Shown here: piece by piece, positions 46,524-56,589 of the stretch | Layout of the letters: each line of letters begins with the position of its first letter | How positions within the stretch are numbered: position 1 is the stretch's first letter | Assembly (NCBI GenBank): GCA_020638875.1 | Contig: JACKHS010000003.1 | Span: 1 to 64,000, forward strand | Direction: 5' to 3' | DNA from: Planctomycetota bacterium | GTDB taxonomy: Bacteria > Planctomycetota > UBA1135 > GCA-002686595 | DNA: 64,000 nucleotides | Notes under the pieces: generated by a model | What the model was told of the DNA's origin: nothing | What the model saw: the letters and a program-made list of their open reading frames with translations, nothing else | Database searches by the model: none | Program-made: the position numbers and the translations under genes

Positions 46524-47258
46524 TCAGGACTTCCGTCCCGCGGCGACCAGGCTCAAGCCGAACGGCGGCGGCACCAGCCGCTCGACGCGCTCGAGCCACG
46601 GCATCAGCCGGTTGTAGAGCCCGACGCGCCCCTGGTCGATGGTGCCCGAGAAGTTGGACCGCTTCTTGAGCACGCGGCCCTTGAAGAAGTACGGCAGCGT
46701 CGCGGCGGCGTTCATGGGACGCAGCATCTCGACCCGGAAGCCCGCGCGCTCGAGCTTCTCGCGCAGCTCGCGCTTCTCGTAGCGCCGAAAGTGCAGCGAG
46801 GCCTCGTCGACCGTCCCGTACAGGAACGGGTGCGCCGGGACCTTGATCAGCAGCGCGCCGCCCGGCCGCAGGATCTCGTGGTAGCGCGCGAGCGCGGCCG
46901 CGTCGTCCTCGAGGTGCTCGAGCACGTCCAGCGTGACGATCGTGTCGAGCTCGTAGCGCGCCAGCTCCAGCGCCGCCGGCGCCGTCAGGTCGCAGAACTC
47001 GACCACCACGTTCGGCACGCCGGCGAAGCGCGCGCGCAGCGCCTCGAGGTTGCGCTCGGTGAACTCGGTCGCGACGACCAGCTCCGCCTGCGCGGCGAGC
47101 AACGCCGTCACGTGCCCCACGCCGGCCCCCGCGTCCCACACCCGCCGCCCGACGCGCGGCCCGAAGTTGCGCAGGATCCAGCGGTAGTAGTTGTCCATGC
47201 GGCCCAGGGTCCCCTGGGCCGCGAAGTGCGCCTGCTCGGTGCGGTCGTCGAGCTCCAT
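46524..47258 (-). CDS. SAM-dependent methyltransferase
   Basis: The 244-residue enzyme starts at the ATG at 47258 (MELDDRTEQAHFAAQGTLGR); an upstream start at 47294 adds 12 residues. The class I SAM site is RRVWDAGAGVGHVTALLA (about 39-56), followed by DTIVTLDVLEHLEDD and ILRPGGALLIKVPA. The helical C-terminus (VPPPFGLSLVAAGRK) is typical of small-molecule or sugar methyltransferases of the UbiE/Methyltransf_11 group. In this cluster it may methylate a glycan or lipid-linked intermediate. Confidence 0.85.
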   Translation of the reverse strand: MELDDRTEQAHFAAQGTLGRMDNYYRWILRNFGPRVGRRVWDAGAGVGHVTALLAAQAELVVATEFTERNLEALRARFAGVPNVVVEFCDLTAPAALELARYELDTIVTLDVLEHLEDDAAALARYHEILRPGGALLIKVPAHPFLYGTVDEASLHFRRYEKRELREKLERAGFRVEMLRPMNAAATLPYFFKGRVLKKRSNFSGTIDQGRVGLYNRLMPWLERVERLVPPPFGLSLVAAGRKS

Positions 47259-47367
47259 GGCAGGGAGTGGACCCGTCCCCCGCGTCCGCGTCAACCGCCC
47301 GCCCCGGCCCGGCGCGCGCCGCGACCGCGTCGCCCCGAGCCGCGCGCGAGCGCGGCGGCGGCGCGGT

Positions 47368-49577
47368 TCAGTCCCACGTCTCGAGCGCGCGGCTCACGAA
47401 GCCGCCCGGCTCGGCGAGCTCGCGCGCGCGCTCGCGGTGCGCCGCGCGCTCGGCGCTGTCCGCGGCCAGGCGCGCGCCTCGCACAGCTCGAGGGCCGCGC
47501 GCACCTCCCAAGGCAACGCGGCCGCCCACGGGCTCGCCGGCCCCTCGGCCAGCGCCGCGGCGCGCGGCTCCGCGGGCAGCCAGGTGGACTCGAGCAGCGC
47601 CGCGGCGCCCTCGCGTCCGCCTTGCAGGTAGAGCAGTCGCGCCAGCGCCAGCAGGCGCGCGTCGTCGAGCTCGCAGTGTTCCGCCGCGAGCGCGGCGTCG
47701 AGCGCGGCGAGGCCCTCGTCGGGCGAACGCTCGAGCGCGCGCGCGGTCCGCGCCCACGCGGCGCTCGCGCTCCGCTCGACGGTGTCGAGGTCCAGCTCGG
47801 CGGGTACGGCCGCGCCGGCCAGGAGCCACAGCCCGAGCGGGCGCTCGAGATCGAAGTCGAAGCCCGCGCCCTGCCAGGCGTCGCGCAGCGCGGCGCTCGT
47901 CGCCGTGCCGCCGCGCGCGAGGTCCGCGCGCGCGGCGAGCGCGAGGCTGCGCAGCACGTCGGGCGCCTCGCCGTCGAGCGCGCGCATCGCCAGCGCGACG
48001 GCCTCGTCGGGGCGCCCGAGCGCGAGCAGCGCGTCGACGGCGAACTCCGTCAGCTCGGGCTGCGCGAACGCGACGGCCTCGGCGCACGCCGCCAGCTCGG
48101 GCGCGGCCTCCGCGGCGCGGTGCGCGGCGTACAGCCCGCGCGCGCGCAGCTCACGCAGTCCGGCGTGCTCGGGGAAGCGTCGCGCCTGCGCCTCGCAGTC
48201 GGCGAGCGCCTCGCCGGGCGGCCGGCAGCGCAGCGCGAGCCACGCGAGGTCGGCCGACGCGGGGTCCGCGTCCGCGAGCGCGGCGTACTCGCGCGCGATG
48301 CCCGCCGGGTCCTCGCCGAGGCGACGGCGCCGGTCCTGCTGCAGCGCGTTCAGCGCGGGGTCGGCGGGCGTCTGCGCGAGGGCCCGCTCGACGCAGGCCT
48401 CGAGCACGTCGACGTCGAGCAGCAGCAGCTCCTCGAGCAGCCGATCGCGCAGCGCGCGGTCCCCGGCGAGCAGGTCGACGAGCCGACCCGCGAACTCCGC
48501 TAAGCGCTGCGGGTCCTCCTCGTCGAGCAGCCACAAGGCCTCCCGCCACGCCCCGTACGCATCGAAGTGCGTGCGCGTCGCGAAGCGCTCGCCGCGGCGC
48601 AGGTAGACCTCGTCGGGCGCCTCGTCGAAGGACGAGTCGACCTGCTCGAGCGCCACGACCCACTCGCCCGCGAACCAGCGCGGAGCGGGCTCGGGGACGA
48701 GCGCCGCGTCGCCCTCGTCGTAGTAGTGGATCTGCTCGAGGCACAGCGCCGCGGCGCCGCACACGTTCACGGCGAAGAGGTCGAGCCCGGCGCGCACCTC
48801 GCAGGGGTGCTCGCTCACCAGCGCACCAGCGGCGTCGCGCACGCGCAGCGTGTACGCCCCCGCCGCGACGTCGGGGAGCACGGCGTGCTGCGCGTCGTCC
48901 GCCGCGGCCGCGAGCGTCACGCGCTGCTCGCCGAGCTCGACCTCGACGGCGACGGGCAGACCGTTGAAGACGTGCACGTCCTGCAGGTCGCGCCGCAGCC
49001 ACGCCTGGAGGCACACGCTCGCGGCGAGCAGCGCACCGAGCGCGTGACTGCCCACGACCAGCCCGCGCTCGAGCGGCCCGCGCGCGCGCACGGGCGCGTG
49101 GCCGCGCGGCACGTGCACGACGCGCGTCCCGGCCACGAAGTCCCCCACGCGCCGGCGCTCGGCGTTCATGAAGAGCACGATCCAGTCGAACACGCTGGCG
49201 CAGGCCAGCGTGACGTTGCGCAGCACCGCGCGCAGGTAGCCGATCGGGCGGCCGTCCGAGGCGTTGACCACCTGCAGGCCGGCGAGGCGCTTGCCGGGGC
49301 CGCGCCCGCTCGCGCCGTCGACGAAGAACTGGACGTAGAGGTACACCAGCACCCCCAGCCCCACCACGGCGTCGTCGTGCACCTGCAGGCCGAACAGGAC
49401 GAAGCCCGACGCGAGCGCGGCGCCGAGCAGGAAGTCCACGAGGCGTGCGCCGGCGCGCGGCAGCGCCTCGCCGGGCTCCAGCCGCGCCGCGCTCTCGCCG
49501 GCGGCGCCCGCAGCCTCCCCGAACCTCGGCGCGCTCCACGTGCGCGGATCCTCGTCGCCCTGCCCGTCCGCTCCCAT
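47368..49577 (-). CDS. RDD-family membrane protein fused to a TPR-like repeat domain
   Basis: The protein starts at the ATG at 49577. Residues 35-160 form an RDD domain (PRAGARLVDFLLGAALASG, FFVDGASGRGPGKRLAGLQV, RRRVGDFVAGTRVVHVPRG) with three membrane helices, and another helix follows near 175-195. A beta-domain lies at about 205-290. Residues 330-715 are Ala-rich helical repeats of TPR type (PDEAVALAMRALDGEAPDV). A single-base frameshift near 47.47 kb separates the main frame from a better C-terminus (AADSAERAAHRERA to SRALETWD), whose stop is at 47368. Function is unknown. Confidence 0.75.
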
Positions 49578-49609
49578 GGCCCCTCTCTACGGCCCCGGGC
49601 CGCGCTTGT

Positions 49610-50662
49610 CTAGGCGAGCGGGCGCATCAGACGCCACCACAGCGCGAGCGCGCCGTCGACGACGCGCAGCACGCCGCGCGCGGCGCCGCGCACCGCATCG
49701 GGCGTCACGGTGATCGGTCCGGGCACGAGCAGGTCGCGGTCGCGGACCACGCGCGACGCCTGCACGACGCGGCGGTCGCGCAGCACGCCCGGCAGCAGGC
49801 GCAGCGCGGCGAGCTTGCCGCGCAGCCACGCGCCGAGGCCGCCCTTGGCCAGGGCGAAGGCGAGGCCGACCAGCTCGTAGAGCGCGAGCCCCGGCGCCCC
49901 CAGCAGCAGCGCGCGCCACGACCAGCACTTGGCGAGCAGCACCCAGCGATTGCGGCTGTGCAGGAAGACGCGCGTGCTCGGGTAGTCGCGGCCCTCGCGG
50001 AAGCTGACGCCCGGCGTACCGGCGCGGTGCTGCACGACGACGTGCTCGACGCTGACGATGCGCTCGCCGCGCGCGCGCAGCCGGTAGCTCAGGTCGAAGT
50101 CCTCGAAGAGGATGAAGTAGCGCGGGTCGTAGCCGCCGAGCTCCAGCAGCTTCGTGCGTCGCACGAGCAGGCAGAGCGAGATGGCGCAGTCGACCTCGAC
50201 CACGCCTGCGCCCTCGGCCTCGGCCAGCGGGCGGTAGAAGTTGCGCAGCGCGACGAGGCCGGCGTAGTGGAAGGCGCCGCCGTCGTAGTGCACGCGCGTC
50301 GGCTCGTCCGCGAGTACCGAGCGCGGTTGCGCGATCACGGCGCCGCTCGCCTCGGCCGCGGTGAGCAGCTCCTCGAGCGCCTCGGGCGGCAGCACCGCGT
50401 CGTTGTCGAGCGCGAGCACCCACTCCGTGCGCGCCTCGCGCATGCCGAGGTTGCGCGCGACGCACGGCCCGTCGTTGCCGCCGGCCTCGACCACGCGCAC
50501 CTCGGGGAAGTCGCGGCGCACCAGCTCCAGGCTGCCGTCGGTCGAGGCGTTGTCGACGAGCACCACCTCGGCCACGTCGCCGCGCAGCGCCCGCAGCGCG
50601 CCCAGGCAGTGCGGCAGGTGCCGCTCCCCGTTGTAGTTCGTGACGACGACCGTGACGCTCAT
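49610..50662 (-). CDS. GT2-family glycosyltransferase
   Basis: The 350-residue enzyme starts at the ATG at 50662, overlapping the upstream stop by four bases. It has a GT-A fold: VTVVVTNYNGERHL at the N-terminus, EVVLVDNASTDGS, and the metal-binding D86-N-D88 in LALDNDAV. The acceptor-side ED motif is in YFILFEDFDLSYRLRARGE. An amphipathic or membrane-associated C-terminal region (about 250-350) may hold it at the membrane, as in rhamnosyl transferases of O-antigen clusters. It is the last gene of the exporter operon. Confidence 0.92.
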   Translation of the reverse strand: MSVTVVVTNYNGERHLPHCLGALRALRGDVAEVVLVDNASTDGSLELVRRDFPEVRVVEAGGNDGPCVARNLGMREARTEWVLALDNDAVLPPEALEELLTAAEASGAVIAQPRSVLADEPTRVHYDGGAFHYAGLVALRNFYRPLAEAEGAGVVEVDCAISLCLLVRRTKLLELGGYDPRYFILFEDFDLSYRLRARGERIVSVEHVVVQHRAGTPGVSFREGRDYPSTRVFLHSRNRWVLLAKCWSWRALLLGAPGLALYELVGLAFALAKGGLGAWLRGKLAALRLLPGVLRDRRVVQASRVVRDRDLLVPGPITVTPDAVRGAARGVLRVVDGALALWWRLMRPLA

Positions 50663-52263
50663 TCCAGCGGCAGGTCGAAGTCGGGGTGGTGCACGGGGGC
50701 GCGGTGCTTCAGGCAGTAGGGCAGGTTCCAGAGGATCGAGCCCAGCGCCTTGAGCACGATGAACAGCGCGCCGGGGGTCTCGCGCAGCGAGCGGCCGATG
50801 CCGATCGTGCCGACCGCGACGGCGACGTCGCCGGCCGCTTCCTTCTTGCCGCCGCGCAGCACGACCTTGGCGAGCACGAGGAACGGCAGCCGCGCCAGGT
50901 CCCCCGCCGGCGCGTACTTCAGCATCGTCAGCCAGGCGTTGCGCGCGTGGTAGTACAGGCTGCGCTTGCCGGGCTTGATGCCGAACGGCGTGCGGTGGAA
51001 GACCTCGGTGCCGGGGTACTGCAGCACGCGGTAGCCGAGGTTGAGCAGCCGGCAGGTCAGGTCGCGCTCGTTGCCGTAGATGAACAGCCGCACGTCGTAG
51101 TACCCGGCCGCGCGGATGGCGTCGCGGCGCGCGAGCGAGGCGCAGCCGCGGAAGGTGCTCATGTAGCGCTCGGTGTTCACGGCCGGCGCGTCGCGGTAGC
51201 TGTCGGGCATGCCCGGCTCGACGACCTTGGTCGAGACGATCGCCGTCGACGCGGGCTCGGCCACCAGCCGCCGCGTGGCCTTCTCGAGCCAGTCCGGCGG
51301 CATCACGATGTCGTCGTCGAGGATCGCGACCAGCGGCGTGCTGGCGCACTCGAAGCCGACGTTGAAGGTCTCGCACGCGCCGTAGTCCGAGGTCGGCATG
51401 ACGACCAGCGTCACGCCGGGGAACTCGGCCTCGATCATCTCGCGCGTGCCGTCGCTCGAGCAGTTGTCCACGACGACCACCTGCGCGAACGGCAGCGTCT
51501 GGCGGTGGATCGCGGCGAGGTTCTCGCGCACGTCGTCGCGCTTGTTGAACGAGGTCAGCACCGCCGTCGCGCGCGGCAGGTCCTGCAGCCCCGGCGGCAG
51601 GCCGCGCAGCGCGGCCACCTGCGCGCCGAAGGCCAGCAGCGCGCCGGCGCGGCGGTCGGCGAAGGCCTCGACGGCCGCGACCTCGGGGAGGTCGACGTCC
51701 AGCGTCGCGGCGCGCGCGACGGCGTCGGCCAGCGCGGCCAGGCGCGCGCCGTCCTGACTCGCGTGGTGGGCGAGCGCGCGGCGCTTGGCGTCGGCGTGCG
51801 CGCTCACGTCGAACAGCGCCTCGCGCGGCGCCGGCGCGTTCACGCCCCACAGCAGGCAGCGCAGCGCGGGCACGGCGCGCCCCGCGCGGGCGAGCGCGTC
51901 GAAGACCGCGCGGTGGTCGGGGTGGTGCTCGAAGGGCGAGGGCGCGTAGACGACGCTCGGCTCGAGGTCCGCCAGCGCCGCGGCCACGCGCTCCTCCAGC
52001 GCGGCCGAGGCGCCCAGCGCGCCGTCGGGGAGCTCGAGCGCGACGACGTCGGTGACGCCGAGCTCCGCGAGACCCGCGCGCGCCTCGGCGACGCGCCCCG
52101 CGTCGCCGCTGCACAACACGACGCGCACGCGGTCGCCGCGCGCCGCGTGCAGCGCCAGCATCCCGCCGCAGCCCAGCAGCTCGTCGTCGGGGTGCGGCGC
52201 GAAGCAGAGGACGCGGCTGCCGAGGTCGGCCGCATCGCGGAGAGGAGGGAAGGCGTCGTTCAA
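50659..52263 (-). CDS. Fusion of PIG-L/LmbE deacetylase and GT2 glycosyltransferase
   Basis: The 534-residue protein probably starts at TTG (52263), overlapping the upstream stop. Residues 15-220 are a LmbE/PIG-L N-deacetylase: APHPDDE (H24, D26, D27) and HHPDH (H113, H114, H117) form the zinc site. Residues 230-534 are a GT2 enzyme: TAVLTSFNKRDD, VVVVDNCSSDGT, LDDD (D316-D318) and IYGNERDLTCRLLNLGY. Deacetylating an N-acetyl sugar and extending the chain could be linked in one protein. A stand-alone LmbE gene lies two genes upstream, so the two deacetylases are paralogues in one operon. Confidence 0.9.
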   Translation of the reverse strand: MNDAFPPLRDAADLGSRVLCFAPHPDDELLGCGGMLALHAARGDRVRVVLCSGDAGRVAEARAGLAELGVTDVVALELPDGALGASAALEERVAAALADLEPSVVYAPSPFEHHPDHRAVFDALARAGRAVPALRCLLWGVNAPAPREALFDVSAHADAKRRALAHHASQDGARLAALADAVARAATLDVDLPEVAAVEAFADRRAGALLAFGAQVAALRGLPPGLQDLPRATAVLTSFNKRDDVRENLAAIHRQTLPFAQVVVVDNCSSDGTREMIEAEFPGVTLVVMPTSDYGACETFNVGFECASTPLVAILDDDIVMPPDWLEKATRRLVAEPASTAIVSTKVVEPGMPDSYRDAPAVNTERYMSTFRGCASLARRDAIRAAGYYDVRLFIYGNERDLTCRLLNLGYRVLQYPGTEVFHRTPFGIKPGKRSLYYHARNAWLTMLKYAPAGDLARLPFLVLAKVVLRGGKKEAAGDVAVAVGTIGIGRSLRETPGALFIVLKALGSILWNLPYCLKHRAPVHHPDFDLPLE

Positions 52264-53513
52264 GGGCGGAGGGCGCGCTCGCGGCGCGCGACGAGGTCGC
52301 CGTACAGCTCGCCGAGGTCGCGCGCCGCGTCGGCGGCCGTGCGCACTCGCGCCGGCACGCGCGCGGCGAAATCTTGCAGCCTGTCCCGGTCGGCCACAAG
52401 CGCGCGCAACGTGTCGCGCCACGCGCGCCGGTCGCCGGCCGGCAGCACGCCGCCGGGCAGCGGGCCGAAGTGCGCCGCGCGCGCGAGCACCTCGGGCAAC
52501 GCGCCGCGGTCGGAGACCCACACCGGCAGACCGAGCGCCAGCGCCTCCTCGATCACCAGGCCGTAGCTCTCGTACGCCAGCGAGGGCACCAGCGCGAGGT
52601 CGGCGCCGCGCGCAAGCCGGCGCATGTCGCTGGCCTCGTAGCTGCCGTGCAGCACCAGCTCGAGCGAGCCGGCCGTCGCGCGCAGCTCGTCGTCGAGCCC
52701 GGCCTCGAGCTCGCGACCGGCGAGGATCAGGCGCATGCCCGGCTCGTCGCGCAGCCCGCGCACCAGCTCGAGCAGGCCCTTCACGCGCGTGCGGTTGCCG
52801 AGCACGAGCGCGGTCAACGGCCCCTCCTCCGACTCCTCGCGCGTCTGCGACGCGAACGCGCGGCACAGGCCGTGCGGCACCACGCGCCAGCGCGCGCCGC
52901 TCACGCCGAGCTCGCGCGCGAGCGCGTCGCGCAGCGCCTCGCTGGGCGCGACGACCTCGTCGGCGGCGCGCAGCTCGGCGCGGAAGTCCTCGGCGCGCGC
53001 GGCCAGGCGCCCGGCGAGCTCGGCCGGCGCGAGCAGCGGCACGAAGGCCGCGACGCACTCGGCGCAGGCGTCGTAGCGGCCGTTCGGCGGGCAGGCCAGG
53101 CCTTCGAGCGGCGTGCGGAAGAAGCGCGGGCAGCTCGCGTAGTGGTCGTGCAGCGTGAGCACGACGGGCGCGAGCTCGCGCAGGCGGCGCACGAGGTCCC
53201 CGCTCAGCGGCGACCAGTGGTGCACGTGCACGAGGTCCGCGCCGCGCACCGCCTCGGCGACGAGCTCGCGCAGTCGCGGTTGGATCCACACCGGCGCGAG
53301 CGCTTCGGCCGGCGTGCGCGCGATGCGCGTCACCTCGAGCCCCTCGACGACCTCGTGGCTCACCTCGCCCGTCGGCGACGTCTCCGCCGCGCCGCACACG
53401 ACGCGCACGTCGTGGCCCAGCTCGGTCAGGGCGCGCGCCTGGGCCTTCACGACCACCTCGCTGCCGCCGCGGAACTCGGGCGGGAAGGACGCACACACGC
53501 AGACGATCTTCAT
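52260..53513 (-). CDS. GT4-family glycosyltransferase
   Basis: The 417-residue enzyme starts at the ATG at 53513 (MKIVCVCASFPPEFRGGSEV), sharing one base with the upstream stop. The GT-B N-terminal half has LVHVHHWSPLSGDLVRRL and TLHDHYASCPRF with a CxxC insert (YDACAECVAAF). The donor half has LVLGNRTRVKGLLELVRGL, RLILAGRELEAG and SLAYESYGLVIEEALALGLP, which holds the conserved E-x7-E motif. Unlike the two GT4 genes at 29-32 kb, this one is intact. It belongs to the polysaccharide export operon. Confidence 0.93.
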   Translation of the reverse strand: MKIVCVCASFPPEFRGGSEVVVKAQARALTELGHDVRVVCGAAETSPTGEVSHEVVEGLEVTRIARTPAEALAPVWIQPRLRELVAEAVRGADLVHVHHWSPLSGDLVRRLRELAPVVLTLHDHYASCPRFFRTPLEGLACPPNGRYDACAECVAAFVPLLAPAELAGRLAARAEDFRAELRAADEVVAPSEALRDALARELGVSGARWRVVPHGLCRAFASQTREESEEGPLTALVLGNRTRVKGLLELVRGLRDEPGMRLILAGRELEAGLDDELRATAGSLELVLHGSYEASDMRRLARGADLALVPSLAYESYGLVIEEALALGLPVWVSDRGALPEVLARAAHFGPLPGGVLPAGDRRAWRDTLRALVADRDRLQDFAARVPARVRTAADAARDLGELYGDLVARRERALRP

Positions 53514-54160
53514 CACGGCACCTCCGTGGTCACGGGGACGTCGAAGCGGCGGAAGGCCTCGAGCGCGCCGGCGCCGAGGCGGTGGGCCCGCGCCTCGCAC
53601 CAGGCGGCGAGGTCGCGGTAGGCGAGCTGGGTGTCGTGCTCGGCGAGCGCGGCGAGCTTGGCGGGCCAGACGCCCGACACGTCGACGAGGTGCTCGGGCG
53701 CGAGGTCGCTCCAGACCTCGTAACCCCAGACCTCGGTCGGCGCGGCGCCCTCCGCGAGCCACAGCTCGACGGCGCGCGCGACCGCGCGGTGATCGGCGTG
53801 CGCCTCGCCGGCCCAGGGCGCGAGCACGAGCTCGGGCCGCAGCTCGCGCGCGAGCGCGTCGAGGCGCGGCACGAACGCGCGCAGCTCCGCGTCGCTCGGC
53901 GCGTGGCCCTCGGGCAGCTCCCAGAAGCGGTAGCTCGTCACGCCCAGGTGCGCCCCGCCCGCGCGCGCCTCCGCGGCGCGCCGTGCGGCGTAGCCCTCGC
54001 CGTCGAAGCGGCCGTCGGGGTCGCCCAGCGCGCCGTCGAAGACGACGACCACCGTGACCCGCGCGCCGCGCTCGGCGAACAGGGCCAGCGTACCGCCGCA
54101 GCCGAGGACCTCGTCGTCGGCGTGCGGGGCGAGCACGAGCACTCGGCGCGCCTCGATCAT
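53513..54160 (-). CDS. PIG-L/LmbE-family N-deacetylase
   Basis: The 215-residue zinc enzyme starts at the ATG at 54160. The metal site is built by APHADDE (H13, D15, D16) and EAHADHRAV near residue 120. Family members remove N-acetyl groups from GlcNAc-type sugars (PIG-L, MshB, BshB). In this operon, between a GT2 and a GT4 gene, it most likely modifies a lipid-linked or nascent sugar. It overlaps both neighbours by 1-4 bases. Confidence 0.92.
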   Translation of the reverse strand: MIEARRVLVLAPHADDEVLGCGGTLALFAERGARVTVVVVFDGALGDPDGRFDGEGYAARRAAEARAGGAHLGVTSYRFWELPEGHAPSDAELRAFVPRLDALARELRPELVLAPWAGEAHADHRAVARAVELWLAEGAAPTEVWGYEVWSDLAPEHLVDVSGVWPAKLAALAEHDTQLAYRDLAAWCEARAHRLGAGALEAFRRFDVPVTTEVP

Positions 54161-55381
54161 CCGACGCGCTCTCCTCGCCCGTCGCGCGGACGCGCCATGG
54201 CGCGCGGCTGCGGCAGGCTGCCGGGATCGAGCGGCCACGACCGCGCGGGCGAGGTCTTCTCGAAGCGCCACGCGCCGGCGAAGGCGCCGCTGTCGGCGTC
54301 GACGACGCGCGCGTGGTAGACGGCGGGGAAGAGCCAGCTCCAGGTGCGCGCGGGGAGCGCGTAGGTCGCACCTTCGAAGCGCGCGCCGGCCGCGAGGCCG
54401 AAGTGCGGCGTCAGCGAGAGCTCGAGCTGCCAGCGCCCGTCGCGCGCGAGCTCGAAGGTCGGCGCTTCGCCGCAGGCGCCGAGGTCTCGCGCGGGGTGCA
54501 GCGGGAGCGGCGGCCGCTCGAAGCCCAACCACGTGACGAGCCGTCGCCGCGCGCGATCGAGCGCGCCGGCGTGGTGCTGCGCGTGGTAGCGCGCGCGGCT
54601 GACGTGCCAGCGGCGCGCCGGCTCGCCCTCGAAGCGCGGTCCCGCGGCGCGCGACCAGTGGTGCAGCACCTCGCTCGCCGGCACGAGCTCGAGCCGCTCC
54701 CCGCGCGCGCGCAGCCGCGCGCACAGGTCGGCGTCCTCGAAGTAGAGCGGGTAGTCCGCGTCCATCGGCCCGCCCAGCGCGTCGACCGTGCCGCGGCGCA
54801 GGAACAGGCACGCGCCGGAGAGCATCTCGGCGCGCACGGGCGACTCTGCTGCCCCACCACGCGCGCGCGAGCGCGCTGCGCCGCGCAGCGCGCCGGCGGC
54901 CGAGCGCGGGGAAGCGCGCGGCGAGCAGCTCGGCGAGCTCCTCCGCCGGCGACGGCGGCGCGTTGGGCGGAAGGTGCAGCGCGCGCGCCTCGTCCACGTA
55001 GCAGCGCGGCGCGACCAGCGCCACCTCGGGCGCGCGCGCGAGCCGCTCGAGCAGCGGACGCACGCTGCCCGGCAGGAACCAGAGGTCGGGGTTGCACAGC
55101 GCGACGACGTCGTCGGGCGTGCCGTGGGTCAGCTCGTACGCGCGGTTCAGGCCGCCGGCGTAGCCGACGTTGTCCTTGCACGTCACCACGTGCGCGCCGA
55201 GCCGCCGCAGCGAGCGCAGCCAAGTGCCCTCGGCCTCGCCCGAGCCGCTGTCGGCCACGACGACCTCGAGGTCGCGCAGCGCGCGCCCGTCGCGACCCCA
55301 CTCGAGCATCAAGCTCTCGACCGCGCGCAGGGTCCAGGCCCCCGAGCGGTGGTTGACGAAGAGCGCCGCGAGCCGCGTCAC
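54157..55381 (-). pseudogene. GT2-family glycosyltransferase with one frameshift
   Basis: The GTG at 55381 overlaps the Wzt-like stop. The first part reads LAALFVNHRSGAWTLRAVES, VVVADSGSGEAEGTWLRSLR, VTCKDNVGYAGGLNRAYELT and VALCNPDLWFLPGSV, a GT2 donor site. Near 54.84 kb the frame shifts by one base. The remainder (EMLSGACLFLRRGTVDALGG, YPLYFEDADLCARLRARGE) completes the rhamnosyltransferase-like GT-A fold plus a C-terminal tail of about 130 residues. One lost base in a GC run explains it, so the gene is probably intact in the organism. Confidence 0.82.
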
Positions 55382-56589
55382 GCTGCCGCCTCCCGCGTCG
55401 CGTCGACGCGCCAGCGGTGCGCGAGGCGCACGAGCCCCACCTCGGCCGTCCCCGCCTCGACGACCAGCGGCGCGTCCAGGCTGCGCTCCTCGAAGCGGAA
55501 CAGCCCGGCGGCGTCGAACAGGTGCACGCGCACGTCGAAGCTGCCCGACAGCAGCGCGAGGCGCGGCAGCTCCAGCACGGCGCGGCCGCGCGCGCCCACG
55601 AGCGCCGGGCGGCCGTCGAGCTGCGTGCCGGCCGCCGCGCACAGCGTCTGGTCCTGGCGCGTGAACGTCACGCCCACGTGCAGGCCCGCGCGCGCCGCGC
55701 GCGGATCCTCCCACTCGACGACGAGCTCGAGGTCGTCGCCGCTGCGCGCGCGCTCGAGCGGCGCGCCGTCCGCGCGGCGCAGCGCGAGGCGCGTCAGGCG
55801 CGGCCAGTCGGCCGGGCGCTCGGCGCCGTCGGCCCGGCTCAGCACGCGCTCGCGCTGCCACGCGGCGTAGGCGTTCGTGACCTCCACGACGTCGCCGCGC
55901 GCCCGCACCGCCCCGCTGTCGAGCCACAGCGCTTCGTCGCAGAGCTGGCGCAGGTCGTAGAGCCCGTGGCTGCAGAACAGCACCGTGCAGCCCGCGCCGC
56001 GCAGCTCGAGCAGCCGGTCGACGCAGCGCTTCTGGAAGTACGCGTCCCCGACCGCGAAGACCTCGTCGAGGATCAGCACCTCGGGCTCGAAGCCCAGCGC
56101 CGCGGCGAAGCCCAGCCGCAGCCCCATGCCGGTCGAGTACGTGCGCACCGGGTCGTGCACGGCGTCGCCGAGCTCGGCGAACTCGAGGATCGCGGGCAGG
56201 CGCCGCCGCACGTCGCGACGCGCGTGCCCGGCCAGCACGCCGAGCATCTCGACGTTCTCGACGCCGGTGAAGTCCTTGTGGAAGCCGCTGCCGAGCTCGA
56301 GCAGGCTCGCCACGCGGCCGGCGACGCGGTAGCGGCCGGCGCTGGGCGCGGTCGTACCGGCGAGCAGCTTGAGCAGCGTGCTCTTGCCCGCGCCGTTCGC
56401 GCCGCACAGCCCCAGCGCCGCGCCGCGCGGCAGCGCGAGGTCCACGTCGCGCAACGCCCAGTGTTCGGCGTGCCCGCGCACACGCCCGAGCGTCGCCGCC
56501 TCGAGCGCACGCGCCAGCGGCGAGCGGTAGAGCCGGTAGGCCTTGCCGAGGCCCTGCGCCTCGAGGACGAGCGGTGCCGCCACGGTCAC
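55378..56589 (-). CDS. wzt: Polysaccharide ABC exporter ATPase (Wzt-like)
   Basis: The 403-residue protein starts at GTG (56589), overlapping the permease stop. The ABC domain (about 6-235) has Walker A GANGAGKST (K69), the Wzt-type Walker B ILDEVFAVGDAYFQKR, and a signature TYSTGMGLRLGF. Residues 255-403 form a C-terminal beta-sandwich (LELVVEWEDPRAARAG, GLHVGVTFTR) like the glycan-binding domain of Wzt that recognises the capped O-polysaccharide. With the upstream permease it exports a lipid-linked polysaccharide. Confidence 0.93.
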   Translation of the reverse strand: MTVAAPLVLEAQGLGKAYRLYRSPLARALEAATLGRVRGHAEHWALRDVDLALPRGAALGLCGANGAGKSTLLKLLAGTTAPSAGRYRVAGRVASLLELGSGFHKDFTGVENVEMLGVLAGHARRDVRRRLPAILEFAELGDAVHDPVRTYSTGMGLRLGFAAALGFEPEVLILDEVFAVGDAYFQKRCVDRLLELRGAGCTVLFCSHGLYDLRQLCDEALWLDSGAVRARGDVVEVTNAYAAWQRERVLSRADGAERPADWPRLTRLALRRADGAPLERARSGDDLELVVEWEDPRAARAGLHVGVTFTRQDQTLCAAAGTQLDGRPALVGARGRAVLELPRLALLSGSFDVRVHLFDAAGLFRFEERSLDAPLVVEAGTAEVGLVRLAHRWRVDATREAAA

